From: Actinomycetes bacterium
GTDB taxonomy: Bacteria > Actinomycetota > Acidimicrobiia > Acidimicrobiales > Acidimicrobiaceae
Length of the DNA stretch: 36,270 nt
Direction of reading: 5' to 3'
Assembly: GCA_021850605.1 (NCBI GenBank)
Contig: JAJZLQ010000109.1
Span: forward strand, 1 to 36,270
In this document: positions 35,600 through 36,270 of the stretch, in pieces
How the letters are laid out: every line of letters begins with the position of its first letter
How positions within the stretch are numbered: position 1 is the stretch's first letter
The notes under the pieces: model-generated
What the model saw: the letters and a program-made list of their open reading frames with translations, nothing else
Databases searched by the model: none
What the model was told of the DNA's origin: nothing
Made by a program: the position numbers and the translations under genes

Positions 35600-35892
35600 T
35601 CCGAGTCAGACTCCCCGAGCAGCTGCGTACCTTGGCCGGCGTCGGGAAAGAGGTCGGGGTGGAGGTGGCGGGTGAGATTACCTTGAGGGGCGTCATAGAC
35701 GCCATTGAGGCGTCCTATCCGATGCTGCGGGGGACCATCCGCGATCCCGCCACCGGCCGGCGCAGGCCCTATATCCGCTTCTTCGTGGCCGAGCAGGACT
35801 ACTCCAACCTCAGCCCGGATGACCCGCTCCCGACCGCCCTCTCGGGCGGCCGGGAGGTTCTTATGGTGGTCGGCGCAATTGCCGGGGGCTAG
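35596..35892 (+). CDS. MoaD/ThiS-like ubiquitin-fold protein with C-terminal Gly-Gly
   Basis: 98 residues of beta-grasp type: [55 protein letters not shown], then [13 protein letters not shown]. The Gly97-Gly98 end is the feature that E1-like enzymes adenylate and thiocarboxylate in MoaD/ThiS, or conjugate in archaeal SAMPs. GTG start 35596 overlaps the BNR stop by four bases. It could be the MoaD of molybdopterin synthesis, which the cox enzymes need, but no moaE or moeB gene is nearby, and the coupling to a BNR protein points to a separate sulfur-carrier or modifier role. Confidence 0.82.
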   Translation: MIRVRLPEQLRTLAGVGKEVGVEVAGEITLRGVIDAIEASYPMLRGTIRDPATGRRRPYIRFFVAEQDYSNLSPDDPLPTALSGGREVLMVVGAIAGG

Positions 35893-36270
35893 CCGCAATA
35901 CCGTTCAGTTAGGCGGTCGGATTGTCGCACGTGGCGGACCGGTGGGTTGGGGCCAGTCGGCATGATGGGAACGCTTCACTTGCCATTTGGGCATCTTGCG
36001 CTTGATTACCCGGGGATTGGATCTTGTGCGGCGAAGTGGATTCAGCCTCCGAAGCAGTGCGGTGATCGCCCACGTCCAGACATGTGCGTTAGCCTCAGGG
36101 TCGTGAGGGGGAAAAGGCGCCCTGTTGGGCCAGAGATCGGCGCGCGATACGCAGCGCTGAGATGAAAGATATCCTCTCGGGCTCCTTGTTTCCGTGAGCC
36201 GCGGCTTCGTACATCATGGTGCGAATCGCGTAGTGGCAGCACAGGTGTCCCCAGATCTCTTGTTCTACAA
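35893..36270. mobile_element. Right-hand part of an IS4-type insertion sequence, running off the window
   Basis: The transposase 3' end begins 13 bases after the moaD-like stop. ATACCGTTCAGTTAGG (about 35899-35914) overlaps the transposase stop and may belong to the terminal inverted repeat; the other end lies outside the window, so the repeat cannot be confirmed. The insertion leaves the moaD-like gene intact but supplies whatever now lies downstream of it. Confidence 0.55.
35905..36270 (-). pseudogene. IS4-family transposase C-terminal fragment with a frameshift
   Basis: Reading leftward from 36268 gives VEQEIWGHLCCHYAIRTMMY, then NKEPERISFISALRIARRSL, the typical C-terminal part of DDE transposases of the IS4 type. 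This frame stops at 36095-36097 after GAFSPSRP. The other frame carries on in perfect family style: HDPEANAHVWTWAITALLRR, then NPRVIKRKMPKWQVKRSHH and ADWPQP, to a stop at 35905-35907. One extra base in the TTTTCCCCC run (complement of about 36107-36115) explains the break. It could be a decayed copy, a sequencing error in a homopolymer, or less likely a programmed shift. The N-terminal part lies beyond the window. Confidence 0.8.

Noticed and set aside
35947-36242. Two short open frames (plus 35947-36165, minus 36042-36242) at the right edge
   Set aside because: Both are out of frame with the transposase remnants, which match the IS4-type C-terminus over the same bases.

Overview
This is a GC-rich chromosomal segment that reads like an actinobacterium. 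The evidence is the gene order glmU-prs-rplY-pth-mfd-mazG-eno-divIC together with a DUF501 gene, which matches the Mycobacterium tuberculosis Rv1014c-Rv1026 neighbourhood. DUF1707 and GT87 proteins, GTG/TTG starts and several genes that look leaderless (a TANNNT box a few bases before the start and no Shine-Dalgarno) agree. An Acidimicrobiia-like lineage is possible, but the sequence alone cannot settle it.

Layout. Positions 1-3905 carry the 3' part of pyruvate kinase, an opposing short-chain dehydrogenase, a divergent Lgt-like membrane protein and nicotinate phosphoribosyltransferase. Positions 3891-12917 are one leftward operon for a molybdenum hydroxylase of the form II CO-dehydrogenase type: coxS-coxL-coxM, coxD (MoxR ATPase), coxE (VWA protein), an xdhC/coxF-type gene, a mocA-type cytidylyltransferase and coxG, ending in a DUF501 gene. 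Positions 13078-14722 hold a GNAT acetyltransferase, a DUF1707 membrane protein and an unknown membrane-anchored protein. Positions 14888-17143 encode a second, unaccompanied CoxL-like large subunit. Positions 17250-28870 are the conserved housekeeping block, all leftward: divIC/ftsB, eno, mazG, a parvulin-like lipoprotein, a YbjN-like protein, mfd, pth, rplY, prs and a glmU that lacks its acetyltransferase end.

Positions 28935-36270 look accessory. They hold a membrane-anchored GH30-type glycosidase, an unknown cysteine-rich protein, a secreted Thr-rich protein with two tandem repeats, a GT87 glycosyltransferase, a BNR-propeller protein translationally coupled to a MoaD/ThiS-like protein ending in Gly-Gly, and the 3' end of an IS4-type transposase with a frameshift, running off the window.

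How the genes fit together. CoxS, CoxM and CoxL form the Fe-S/FAD/Mo-cofactor enzyme. MocA would make its cytidine-dinucleotide cofactor, XdhC/CoxF, CoxD and CoxE would insert or mature the Mo centre, and CoxG would tether the enzyme to the membrane. The cox genes sit between divIC and DUF501, which are adjacent in M. tuberculosis, so this looks like an insertion into a conserved locus. The most unusual points are the truncated GlmU, the second large subunit with a variant active-site motif, the Lgt-like protein missing key family residues, and the BNR-MoaD pair. No tRNA, rRNA or CRISPR array was seen.
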